64,000 bases of DNA from the NCBI GenBank assembly GCA_964036275.1, contig OZ038435.1:12997634-13061633 (forward strand), written 5' to 3'. Numbering within the stretch: the stretch's first letter is position 1; each line of letters opens with the position of its first letter. The notes beneath the pieces are model-generated. The model ran no database searches and was not told where the DNA came from. It worked only from the letters and a program-made list of their open reading frames with translations. This DNA is from Litoditis marina. Taxonomy: Eukaryota > Nematoda > Chromadorea > Rhabditida > Rhabditidae. This document shows positions 54,690 to 64,000 of this stretch, in pieces. The position numbers and the translations under genes are program-made.

Positions 54690-55050
54690 GGGGTAGTTCG
54701 ACTAAATTCCCCCGTCCTTGAGCCCCCCGGGTAACCGGCCTTTCTCTCCCCCTTCAATCCATTCTATTTGTGTGGACCCCGTCTATCGATTGCGGGTTAC
54801 CCGTGTCTGCACCCTCCGTCGCCCCCGCACTCTCTCCCCCGTCTAACCCTCCCCCGTTTCTGCGTCTCCCCGCCGGCCACACTGTCTCGCCCCGTCTAGC
54901 CATCCCCCGTGCCTGCGCCCTCCGTAGATATCTCGCTCCCTCGTCTGCCCCTCCCGTCTGGGCCCTCCTCGATTCGCCTTGTCTCTCGTCGCCCGTCTGC
55001 TCCCCGCCGGCAGCATTTGAAATGGCCGCCTCCTGTGCCACACGAAACTG
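54690..55050 (+). repeat. GC-rich degenerate tandem repeat (~50-bp units)
   Basis: Pyrimidine-rich segments starting CCCCGTCT or CTCGTCT recur about five times (near 54776, 54836, 54890, 54942, 54985), often with CTGCGCCCTCCGT. The open frames on both strands have low-complexity products. It could be a CpG-rich promoter for the following BED segment, or a minisatellite. Confidence 0.5.
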
Positions 55051-55738
55051 AACCACGCACTTCTTCTCCCGACTAATTTACTTATTTTGCAATTTTACAA
55101 TATTTCTATTATTTATCTATTTTATTGAAATTTGACTAACTTCATCTGAAAAACCGTTACACAACGAGTATTGAGTCTAGTTTGGATTTTTCAAAATTCA
55201 AGTTTGAACAAAGTAAAAATTCGGTCCTAAAGTTCGATAGTTGTCGAGGATCCAAACCCAATATATATTTTGAAAGTCTGTTTTTTTCGCGAATGCGACT
55301 CTAATACGCTCTTTCAACAAAATAAACAAATAGATGTTATTATTATTCTTATTATTAGATGTTCTTTTTAGCGAGCGTGAAAGCTATTTTATCTGAAAAC
55401 GGCGACCGACATGTTTTTTGTCATTCTAATCACTTTATTCTTAGTTTTTTTTAGTCCAAGACATGCCCAATTTCGATATGATGTTAGTTTTTCAACCGCC
55501 GCACAAATAACGCGTTTGTATCAATTATATGCCCCTGTTTTGCACCTAAATGACGATATTGCCACCCCGTTTTCCAATAACGCCCGTGCAAGCTCACTCT
55601 CTGAATTTTATCGCTATTGATCGTAAGATCTCTACCTCTTATTTTTTTCTTACTCTTTTTCCTTATCCCCCTCTCTCTCTCACAAATTCGCTGTATCTCC
55701 CCTTCTATCTCCTCACAACTACCCCCTCCAGACTCCCA

Positions 55739-58700
55739 ATGGACCTATCTGACCGTCAAATGGAGGCGGCGATCAGTCTGGTCGCCGACGCCGGCTACCT
55801 GCCGTCCACCAGCGGCGGCGACCCCGCGCCGCCGGCCGCCCCGCAGCCGCGTCCGCCCGCCAAACAGGGCAAGAACAACAAGAAATCTTCTGAGATCTGG
55901 GACCACTACCGCCTACTGAACGAGGCGCAGAACGTGGAATGTCTCCATTGTTGGAGGGTCCTCAAGAGGGCCGATAGCAGTACGAAGAGTATGTGGGGTC
56001 ACATGACGGCATACCATCAGGACCAGCTGGACGAGACTAACAGCAGGAAGAAGAGAAGGATTGTCACGGTTACCGTGGAGAAGAAGGAACAGGTAGGAAA
56101 CAGGGTCCGGTTTTCATTGGAGATTCCGGGAAATGCATGATTTTCCCCTCATAAATAGACGAATTTTGGCGAAAAAGCTGTGGTGGATTTGGTAGCATAC
56201 GCGAGGAGAGATTGTTGGTTATCGACCTTTATTACCCGTTTTTCATGGGATTCTCGAATTTGAACAACCTGAATTCCAAGACTAGTGAAAATTGGCCCGA
56301 TAACGGCAACTTTTAACCATGTTTTGAACCATTTTCTTGTTTTTCTCTCAGCTGAATCACCGGATTTTCAAAAAATTTCTGTGCACAACAAAGTCGCCCC
56401 ACCTATGTTTGGTAGTGTGCTGACGGTGGAGGGAAGAGGAGGGGGAATACGGTAATTGGTAGGATTATTGGGTGTTGCGATTGCGAGGTAAGGTGGAATG
56501 AGTTGTGGAATTGGATGGACGATATTCTCCTGTGAAGTTGTTACAAAACAGTTCCTACTATTGAACACGTGACACGTGTTGTCATACGCCAGTAAGGTCT
56601 GACTAAGTGACAAAAAGTGGTCCGTTTTCAAGTGTAAACACGAGAAAATTTAGGATTTTTCATCAAAAGTAGACCGGTTTTCATCCTTTCGACCAAAAAG
56701 TAGTCCGTTTTTCGAAGTTTTCTGACTATTCGGACAACCTTGCTGGTGTATGCGTGTTGTCAGAGAAACAGAGATTGATAGTGGTAGCAAATTGCAACCT
56801 GGTTGGTGCCAGGCTGCCAGGTCGTGAAAAGAATGTTTTGCTTTCCTTGGTTGATTTCGGTACGAGATTTCGGTATAGTTTTTATTACACATAATACATA
56901 TATTGATGTAACTCTTTCTATTATAGTATAACTCTTTCCAGACGCCCACCCAGCCGTACGTGAAACGAGCCCGTGCCGGCGGCAATCAACAGAACATGAA
57001 CGGAGGCGCCCACCAGGATACGGTAGCCATGGCCATTCAACAACTGCAGAACGCCGCCCAGGGGGTCAAGATGCCGGCGGTTAGCTATTTTATAGGGATT
57101 TTATTTAATATTTATTTATTGATCTACATATAAAGTACGTACTCCGAACAAGCGTCGTTGCGAAACAGTAAATTACTGTTTATACAGCGTGGCTGTCATA
57201 TATATTGATTTGCCCTCTCGTCGTCTGACGTCTCTTCGGCGCACACCATAGGTAAAAAGGTGCCATCCTGAGATGGTACTACCTTCACTTTTTGACAAGA
57301 GTTAGCAAATGACCTCCTTCACTTTCGCTGCGCGATGGGGAGAGAGTGCAGCATCCATTGGCTGGTCTCAGACCAGCCAATGGATGCTGCAGTCTTCCCC
57401 ATCACTTTTGCAACAAGAGCGATCTGACCCCCTTCACTTTTGAAAAGCCCGGTTGGACCCCTTTTTTTTACCTATGGGCACACTATATCTCTAGATTTGT
57501 TGCAATACAGTTTCGACCAAACGCGAATTCGTAACTAACAGAGCGCGTTTCGAGTAGCACAGGGGGTCAAGATGCCTACGGTTAGCTAGTTTTATAGTGT
57601 TGTTATTTATTCATTTATATGTATTGTTTATCTGTTACTGCTGTCAGAACGGCTGTCAGCTATATGTTCTTCCACAGTAATAGTGATATATTTGTGAAAT
57701 CCCCCCCTTGCAGATGAACAACTCGGCTCTGAATTTCCTGGAAAATCTGCCGAAATCGAACGAGGTGATCAATATTTCGGCCGGGTTCAACAGTCAAGAA
57801 ACGGCGCCGGCCGAAGAGGAGCCGGTGGAACACGGGAATGAGGTTGGTCCGCGATTCCGAAACCTTTCGTTAGCGGTAACGCAATTCAAATGGAAATAGA
57901 AGTATTTTGAGTGAGAAAATGGAAATGATAGGGATCGCGGGTTCTCAGGTGAAAAGTCAAGGGACTATTAGCCCCTAGAAGGGGAATTTCGGGTAATTTT
58001 GCAAACGCGGGCCCATAAGGCCCTAAAAGGGCCGCGATTTCGATAACTTTAACTTTAACGTTAACTATGTTGCACTAATCTATGTTTTTTCACATTTCTT
58101 GAGTATATACACTAGGGTGAGCAAGACAAACATATGTAATCCAGTATTTGAGATAGAAAATGTTACCCTATACGCCCTCAGTAAGCCCTAATAAGGTGAT
58201 TTCGGCTACAGAAATCGCAGGCCTAAAAGGAACCTTTTAGGCCCGTGACTTTTCACCTATGTAAGGACTTCTTGCTCCGTGGTTTGCATTGAAAAATATG
58301 CAAATTTGGCGGAGAGCGAGGCCGTTCACAAGTTTTCTCGGCATTTTCGCTGAACGTTGGTGACAACCGGGTTTTCCGAGTGTTTCGGCAATAATGAATC
58401 ATCAATAAGCCCAATTTATCATAAATATGTAGTTATCTAATCGGTTTTCCAATCTCCTCATTGCAGCCGGGTTCTTCTTCTGCTTCCGCAACCGCCGAGG
58501 TGGAGCGGGCGGTGTCTGGTTCGCCTACCGCCGAGACGAGTGGAGGCAGTCCCTCGGTCTCCTCCACCAATCAACTGAACGCCTTCATGAATATGGCAGC
58601 CAACCCGCTGATGTGGAACGCCATGCTGTTAGTTTCAAGTTTCTTTTCGTTTTAAAAATGTTCTCGAAACCATTCTTGAAGATAAATCGAAAAACTGGCT

Positions 58701-59219
58701 AGCTTTTCGCCACCATAGGGCAAAGTGGTCTAATTTCCATGCAAAATCGTGAAGATTCACGTATTCAACTGGAGAAACGAGTTTCTTTTGGAAGAATGGT
58801 CTACCTCACTAGTTTGTGATCGTAGTTGATGACAACTAACTGCTTTGCTTAAAAAACTATGAATCAGTCAGAATGAAAGGAAATAAGTTGAAAAGTAGAG
58901 TTCAACTTATTTCATTTCATTCTGACTGATCAGAGTCTTAGACTCAAAAAGGTACTATCAACACTCAATTGTACATGGTTGCGTTCTCTTCTACTATTTC
59001 CATTCCCTTGTAGTCTGTAGTTTGATGTAGTTCTCTCCATTCCAGTGCCACCTCGACGTCTTCTTCTTCCCACGGCTCCGCCTTCTCGTTGAACGACGGC
59101 CAATGCGTGTCGATGCTCATGAAAATGGCACTCGATCTGGATCTCACAATGTCGTACCATAAACGACGGTTAGTTGGAGAGTCTCTCTTTTTTTCTGTAT
59201 CCCTCGTTCGTTGCCTATT

Positions 59220-59261
<42 letters not shown>

Positions 59262-60058
59262 TTGTTCTCTCTGGACTTCTCTCTTGCTCTCTCTCTCTCT
59301 CTTTCTATCTCACTCACTGTCTATTTCTCTCACTGTCTTACTTGCTCTATATGTCACTATCTTAATATCTCTGTCGTCGATATTTTGCTCTACACATGAA
59401 CTAATAGGCCCTTTCTTTATCGAAAAGTTCATTTTCTTAGTTATTGGTGTAGTATTCATATTTGCGGCGGTCGTGACTGTAATTTTCATGTTGTAATAAT
59501 AGTAAAATGATAGTAATAATAATAATAAGTTATTAATAATAGAAAGTTAATAATAATCCTTCCAGAGGCGACATCGAGTTGTGTTTCGAGTCTAACCGTA
59601 CCGCGGAGAAGAGTGGCGGACGGGGAAAAGTCCTCTGTCTCTCCGACATGGGACGCGAGATTCGGCACGTTTCACAATTCGGTTATATTGGTATATTCAA
59701 ACTCGCAAGGAGCAGTGTTGGAAAATAGATATTAGAGAATAGGCCCATTAGTGAAACGGTTTACTTTTTGAAAAATGAGTTCTAGTTTTGTTCTGAATAA
59801 AGGTAATGATGTGGATGTGCCAATATCTAGCTGACAGCTGGTGAACATTTGAACATGATGGGAGGAACGTTGTCAGTTCTTGGTTTACTAGAAACTTATT
59901 GATTTTTTTTCCTTATTGACATAGTTTTTCAAAAAAAAATCATTCAATTTTTGTAAAGACTTGATGTGATACAAGCAAAGAGTTCAACTAAATGGATTTC
60001 GTGACTGCTAAATTGACGATCAATAGTTGATCGTTATTTTAGTATATACGGTAGTACA

Positions 60059-60122
<64 letters not shown>

Positions 60123-61206
60123 CTTTTAATCATTTCATTCTCATTTGCAGTGTGACGGAACGTGTGAACGGCGCCCCCACCGATACGGAAATGTGGACAA
60201 AGACGGATTTCAACCAATTCCACTGGGCCATTCGGGGCAAATGTCAGAAGGTTCTCGTCAAGGTGTAGATCACGATCAATCGATAATTCTTGTAGTCAAT
60301 CGATACTCTTTGATTCATTCGATACCTATCTTCATCGCAGTAGTTTGTCATGGTTCGATTGTAACAAGTATAGTTGCTGTGTGATTTGTGGCTCAGCTCA
60401 ACATTGGAGATTGTAGGTAGATCATATCTAATATTGACTTTTGTTCTTGCCACCAGATGCTAATTATCAGATTCCCATATGTTTTTCAATCGAAATGTGT
60501 GTCTTTTATCGTTTCCCGGTACATTTTAGCCCGGTTTTGCCCGATTCGGCCCGAAAATTGGCCGATTTTCATAATTTTATCCCGTCTTTCCGACTTTTAG
60601 GTGTGATTTTTGCCTGTTTTTATCGTCATTTAGCGTTTTTATTGCAAATCCATAACTTTTGTATTCCTTCGCCATGAATATCTATTGAAAATAGAATAAT
60701 AATATCTACATTATATCGGGTATAGTCTCTACTTCCAAACACGATTTGTTCTGTTTTTGTTAAAGCCTGCGTCTCTCGTTTATAGTTCTCTCTAGTCGTT
60801 CTCTAGCCTCAGCTTTGAGAACACAGAAATAGTGAGAGATACAGTAGTTTTCTAGAAAATTTGCAGCAAAAACAGAACATTTCATACGATCCCCGTTCAT
60901 TTTCTTTTTAATAGTTTCAATGTATTTTCTGCCTCCTGTGTTTCACTTATTCTCAACTTTATCCGGTGTTGTTTGTAAATTCTCCATAATCAAATTAATG
61001 AAGATCAAATAATATTTATGTTTTTGTAGTTTGAAATGCAATACAAGGCTGGAAGAGATTTCAGTAAGTCATTACTTCATCCGAACGATCGAACTGAAAT
61101 TTTCAAGTTGAGCCAAACAGATAAAACCCTAAACTCAAAAATAGGTGAACAATTTGACTTATGGTTGAATCCGCAGACACATCAGAAGTTTCCGCATATT
61201 ACCTAA
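55739..61206 (+). CDS. BED-type zinc-finger protein, second part (BED finger 2)
   Basis: Exons: 55739-56092 (exon probably begins at 55732 after CTCCAG), 56942-57079, 57714-57842, 58467-58627, 59046-59168, 59566-59690, 60151-60262, 61030-61206. The first six agree in phase. Finger 2 is in the first: Trp 54, Tyr 57, CLHC (68, 71), HMTAYH (88, 93), then a basic SRKKRR likely to act in nuclear import. A Q- and A-rich helix (MAIQQLQNAAQ) and a Ser-rich linker follow. The C-terminal region (DGQCVSMLMKMALDLDL, RGDIELCFESNR, EMWTKTDFNQFHWAIRGK) is not a family I recognise. Exon 59566-59690 ends in phase 1, but the sensible frame at 60151 needs phase 2, so something is missing or wrong there. The exon at 61030 continues that frame to TAA. 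Readable either as its own gene from ATG 55739 or as the 3' half of the gene starting at 50775. Confidence 0.68.
57059..57125 (+). repeat. Duplicated exon end and donor region (coding copy)
   Basis: CAGGGGGTCAAGATGCC, the end of coding exon 56942-57079, its donor and about 40 intron bases recur at 57558-57625. Confidence 0.8.
57246..57477. mobile_element. CCATAGGTAAAAAGG inverted-repeat element with GCACA target duplication
   Basis: CCATAGGTAAAAAGG at the left and TTTTTTTTACCTATGG at the right are inverted ends of a 232-bp unit, flanked on both sides by GCACA. The centre (57334-57404) is a ~35-bp-arm palindrome including GCATCCATTGGCTGGTCT. It inserted between the two copies of the exon-end duplication. 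Confidence 0.85.
57558..57625 (+). repeat. Duplicated exon end, intronic copy
   Basis: CACAGGGGGTCAAGATGCCT followed by ACGGTTAGCTAG resembles the end and donor of the preceding coding exon with small changes. The frame after the duplicated donor closes at once (GTTAGCTAG), so it is a relic rather than an exon. Confidence 0.75.
57947..58258. mobile_element. AGGTGAAAAGTC inverted-repeat element, copy 2, in BED-gene intron
   Basis: 312 bp with the same 12-bp ends, the same GGCCCTAAAAGGGCC palindrome and a shared middle (CTAGGGTGAGCA). It sits in the intron between coding exons 57714-57842 and 58467-58627. Confidence 0.85.
58863..58930. repeat. Intronic hairpin, BED locus
   Basis: ATCAGTCAGAATGAAA and TTTCATTCTGACTGAT are inverted arms extended by AAATAAGTTGAA/TTCAACTTATTT, with a ~12-base loop, in the intron before exon 59046. 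Confidence 0.85.
59220..59330 (+). repeat. CT microsatellite in BED-gene intron
   Basis: About 35 bases of pure (CT)n followed by a looser CT-rich stretch, just after the exon ending at 59168. Confidence 0.9.
60060..60120 (+). repeat. CT microsatellite adjoining a splice acceptor
   Basis: About 60 bases of pure (CT)n end 30 bases before the exon at 60151 and would make an unusually long pyrimidine tract. Confidence 0.9.
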
Positions 61207-61364
61207 ACAGCGACCACATCAAACTAAAGAAAGTCAATAAAACAATTCGAAACTACATCCCTATTGACGACTTCCCCAACTGGGTGACAGCTAGAACACT
61301 GCTCGGTCTCAAGCTACGGCTGGCAGCAAAGAACAACCAGCTAGCAATAAGTGTTCTGTTTTGA
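61177..61364 (+). other. Alternative open frame overlapping the end of the BED gene
   Basis: From GACACATCAG the frame stays open for about 62 codons (IPIDDFPNWVTARTLLGLK...) to TGA. It is out of frame with the exon at 61030, but removing 61145-61176 (GTGAAC...CCGCAG, 32 bases) joins them. A 32-base intron is shorter than normal. The frame may be an alternative C-terminus, the result of a frameshift, or chance. Confidence 0.4.
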
Positions 61365-61424
61365 GCGATTTTTAGTGTTTATTTACAGTTATTGGGAGTT
61401 GTTGGGACATTTAGGGACTAAAAA

Positions 61425-61634
61425 ATGGAAATAAATCTGGATGTAAATAAACCAAGTCAAGTTGCGTCACAGTGAAAGTGTTCATGTCCCCTTCTTTATT
61501 GCTTCATGTTATGCAAATTTTACAAATTTTCAATCAGAAAGTTTTTTCGTGGTATATGGGAAGACATTAGGAATCTTTTTTGAGCTTTTTAAATTTTTCG
61601 TGAAACATAAATCATAGCGGAACGGTTTCTTTAA
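61425..61634. mobile_element. TTAA-type inverted-repeat element, truncated copy
   Basis: Contains the half ending GCGGAACGGTTTCTTTAA and the segment CCAAGTCAAGTTGCGTCACA; the other half is missing. It begins about 60 bases after the last open frame of the BED locus. Confidence 0.7.
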
Positions 61635-61709
61635 GGAAATCCCGTTAGTCACAAGATATTTCGTTGAATATGTGTCGGACAAGGAAGTAGAACATATATC
61701 AATCATTTT

Positions 61710-61721
61710 GGAGAGAGAAAG

Positions 61722-61752
<31 letters not shown>

Positions 61753-61766
61753 TAGAGAAAGAGAGA
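61710..61766 (+). repeat. GA microsatellite
   Basis: GAGA repeat with regular AAAG interruptions. Confidence 0.9.
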
Positions 61767-61810
61767 ACTTTTCACATGATACATAACGATTGTACCACGT
61801 TCCAACTGCT

Positions 61811-61950
61811 GTGGCCGTATTCACCAAGATCCCGGGAAGGTAAAAAAGCTTCCCGCGCCTCTGGACCCTCCTCACCAGCACGCTATTTTCGTGCTCTAAC
61901 TTCCCGCGGGAAGGTATTTCAGCGTCCCGAGGATTGGTGAATACGGCCAC
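61811..61950. mobile_element. GTGGCCGTATTCACCAA foldback element
   Basis: GTGGCCGTATTCACCAA and TTGGTGAATACGGCCAC are perfect 17-bp inverted ends of a 140-bp unit. The interior (CCTCTGGACCCTCCTCACCA) is the reverse complement of that at 20676, showing these are one family. Confidence 0.88.
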
Positions 61951-62378
61951 ACTCTCGAACTCTCGAACACAACGCCTAACCAAAGACAGCCTGCTGGGAA
62001 CAATTGCACACAGCACAGTATGAGATTCACCGCAATCAATCTGGACCCCTTTTTCAATGGAATACCGTATGCATGCGCAAGGTATCGGTACAGTACCCCC
62101 ACCTCAAATTCTACCGCACGCCATCGGTGGTCAGTAGAAGTGGTTGTCATTACTTCAAGATGTGTTCAGAACTATCGCACAGCATAAAACTAGTATACCG
62201 TAATCTTTTCCATTTCGAAAGGCAACCTCATCATCTATACCGTAATGAATATACTGCCGTTCTAGAATACTGATTTTGTACAAACTACCGTATGCCTACC
62301 ATCGATGCCGGTACAGTGACCCTTCTCCAAAAACCTACAGTACTATTCTCATTCTAGGCGACAGGTACAGTAACCCTA

Positions 62379-62402
62379 CCCCCCCCCCCCAACCCCCCCC
62401 CC
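62379..62402 (+). repeat. Two adjacent C tracts
   Basis: Runs of about 10 and 9 C separated by AA. The surrounding sequence repeats GGTACAGTA and CTACCGTA motifs, which recur at 63935-64000. Confidence 0.85.
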
Positions 62403-62459
62403 CAAATACCTACCGTACCCCAATCTAAGATATCGGTTGTCAGTACTATGGAATTCGGT

Positions 62460-62545
62460 GACGGGTCGCCGGCGAGGTCGCCGGCGATGTCGCCGGAAGG
62501 GGTTGATGGCGAGTCGCCGCTTTTCGGGTCGCCGGCGAGTCGCCA
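62460..62545. repeat. TCGCCGGCGA palindrome cluster, left
   Basis: The perfect 10-bp palindrome TCGCCGGCGA occurs three times in about 80 bases, with partial copies between. Confidence 0.85.
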
Positions 62546-62692
62546 ATTACCTTATATGATTCTTTCGCTTTTTAGCATTGATCTTTCTGTGACAGAAAAT
62601 ATTTTTTCAAAAGTGAATTAGCGCGTTAACGAGCCGAGAACCATATTCACGTGATTTAACAATTATAGTCTTAATTAAACATCCATTTGTCA

Positions 62693-62762
62693 CTCTCCGG
62701 AATCGAACCCACAACCTTCGGCGTACTGCGGCGCACACATCCTCTCGGCCATCCCGCTACGC
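62693..62762 (-). other. tRNA-like sequence with A and B boxes (degraded tRNA gene or SINE head)
   Basis: On the minus strand TGGCCGAGAGG (62751-62741) fits the polymerase III A box and GGTTCGATTCC (62709-62699) fits the B box exactly, 31 bases apart as in a tRNA gene. The acceptor and anticodon stems do not pair and the T stem pairs only partly, so no functional tRNA is expected. A tRNA-derived SINE or tRNA pseudogene fits best. Confidence 0.55.
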
Positions 62763-63267
62763 TCTGAGAAGCGCAGCGAAGAGCTTAGTATTGCGCACCC
62801 AGCGCATTCAAACTAATGGTCGGACTAACTAATGATTGCAAATAAACTGTAATGATTCTATTGCGAATAAAATCAAAGTCTGTTTTTTGATTATATCACG
62901 ATAGCAATGAACTGTCTTCAAAATCTTATTTCTTTTCCTAAAGGGATATGTTTTGGCCAAACTGGGGAGTATGTTCCGTAACAGATGTATAAGACTTTGA
63001 ATAATAACAAATAGTACCTCTCTACTTGAATTTTAGTTTATAATGGATGTATAGCTAAACAGCTGCTCTGATAAGTTCCAAACGCACTACACCGGTAGAT
63101 CTCTAATGCAATCTCATAAGTTCTAGTCTTAATTTGAGTGAGATGTAAAGTTTATGTAAGCATTCCATCTCACTCAATGTATGACATTATACTAGTTGTT
63201 ATCAAGCATGGTTAGATCAAAACTCCCTTTTAATCGTGCTTCAACTAATTAGCTATCGAATCACGCT

Positions 63268-63785
63268 ACTTGGCGAGTCGCCGGCGATAGTTTCCAAACT
63301 TCTTCTCAAAATCCCTATTGAAGACGCACAAATCGCATTTTTCACTCTCGCACATGTTTATACCTCACAACAAAGTGGAATAAAAATCTTGGTGTTATCA
63401 AAGGTTTCCAAGTTCGGCGACTCGCCGGCGATATGAGGAACATATCGAAATGAGTGGCGACTCGCCGGCGACAAGCTCTGTTCATTTTTTACGGTTCGTA
63501 TGAGTTATACAAGAAAAAGAAGTCTTTCGGTATCATTTTTGTCATAGCCGTTGGAGTTTACCCACAAAATGCACTCAAACTTTTTCTGGGTTTTCTCGAT
63601 GGAAAAATATTTTCGGCTTCGGCGACTTGCCGGCGACCCCAGGGACAATGCGAATTGTTTGGCGACTCGCCGGCGACAACTTCGGAGCTTTGGTTCAAGT
63701 GGCGACCCGCCGGCGACCTCAATGTATCGCCGGCGACTCGCCGGCGGTATCCCGGCGACCGCTCGGCCCCGCCGGCGAGTCGCCG
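63268..63785. repeat. TCGCCGGCGA palindrome array, right
   Basis: GCGACTCGCCGGCGA or a near variant occurs about eight times, spaced 40-160 bases apart at first and packed together at 63700-63785. The spacers are AT-rich and unrelated. GC-rich overlapping open frames on both strands here are by-products. Confidence 0.8.
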
Positions 63786-64000
63786 CCAAATTCCAGAGTA
63801 GAAGTGGCTGTCATTGACCTGAACGCTCTTCACAGCTAGAGGACACAGCACAAAATGAGGTACACCGAATTTTTGGCCCGCTCACAAGTTAGCGACTATA
63901 CTTAATACCCATTCCCCAAAACTACAGCATACTCCAATATAATACCGATACAGTACCCTTTTCGAATGAACTACCGTATCCTATTCTAGTATATCGGTAC

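Noticed and set aside
54754..55056. Arg/Gly-rich minus-strand frame of 100 residues
   Set aside because: Produced by the GC-rich degenerate tandem repeat; it lacks splice signals and resembles no protein.
18198..61206. Operon containing zer-1 and the BED gene
   Set aside because: They are 15 kb apart, far beyond nematode operon spacing of roughly 100 bases to a few hundred.
63505..63851. Several overlapping GC-rich frames at the right edge
   Set aside because: They arise from the TCGCCGGCGA array, which is open in many frames on both strands.

Overview
The window is eukaryotic and reads as nematode DNA, most like Caenorhabditis or a close relative. This is inferred, not searched. The evidence is GT-AG introns with TTTTCAG or TTTCCAG acceptors, start codons a few bases after an acceptor (as in trans-spliced messages), long mono-G/C runs, and many small inverted-repeat elements in an AT-rich background. 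Coding exons are short, clearly more GC-rich than their surroundings, and all host genes are on the + strand.

Layout. 1-18187: no gene recognised; repeats, GA/CT tracts and small terminal-inverted-repeat elements. 18198-35370: a complete 22-exon gene (858 codons before the stop, phases consistent throughout) for a ZER1/ZYG11-family substrate receptor of CUL2 ubiquitin ligases. Intron 12 is about 6.8 kb and holds a ~1.17-kb palindromic element and, 38 bases further on, a complete 5,365-bp LTR retrotransposon in antisense. That element has two 421-bp LTRs that look identical, a 4-bp target duplication, a purine tract, a gag-like ORF and no pol. 35371-50770: gene-free and repeat-rich. 50775-61206: one or two genes for BED-type zinc-finger proteins, with one BED finger at 53.0-53.9 kb and another at 55.7-56.1 kb. 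Whether they join into one message is unresolved because of a reading-phase mismatch. 61.4-64 kb: repeats, including an array of the palindrome TCGCCGGCGA and a tRNA-like sequence.

The two host loci have no evident functional link. The first would recruit proteins with exposed N-terminal glycine or small residues for degradation; the second is a probable DNA-binding regulator. The most unusual content is the gag-only LTR element, whose Gag ends in an N/Q/aromatic-rich tail instead of a zinc knuckle, the large palindrome beside it, and at least eight families of short inverted-repeat elements, several sitting inside host introns. No database search was possible; all family names rest on motif recognition.
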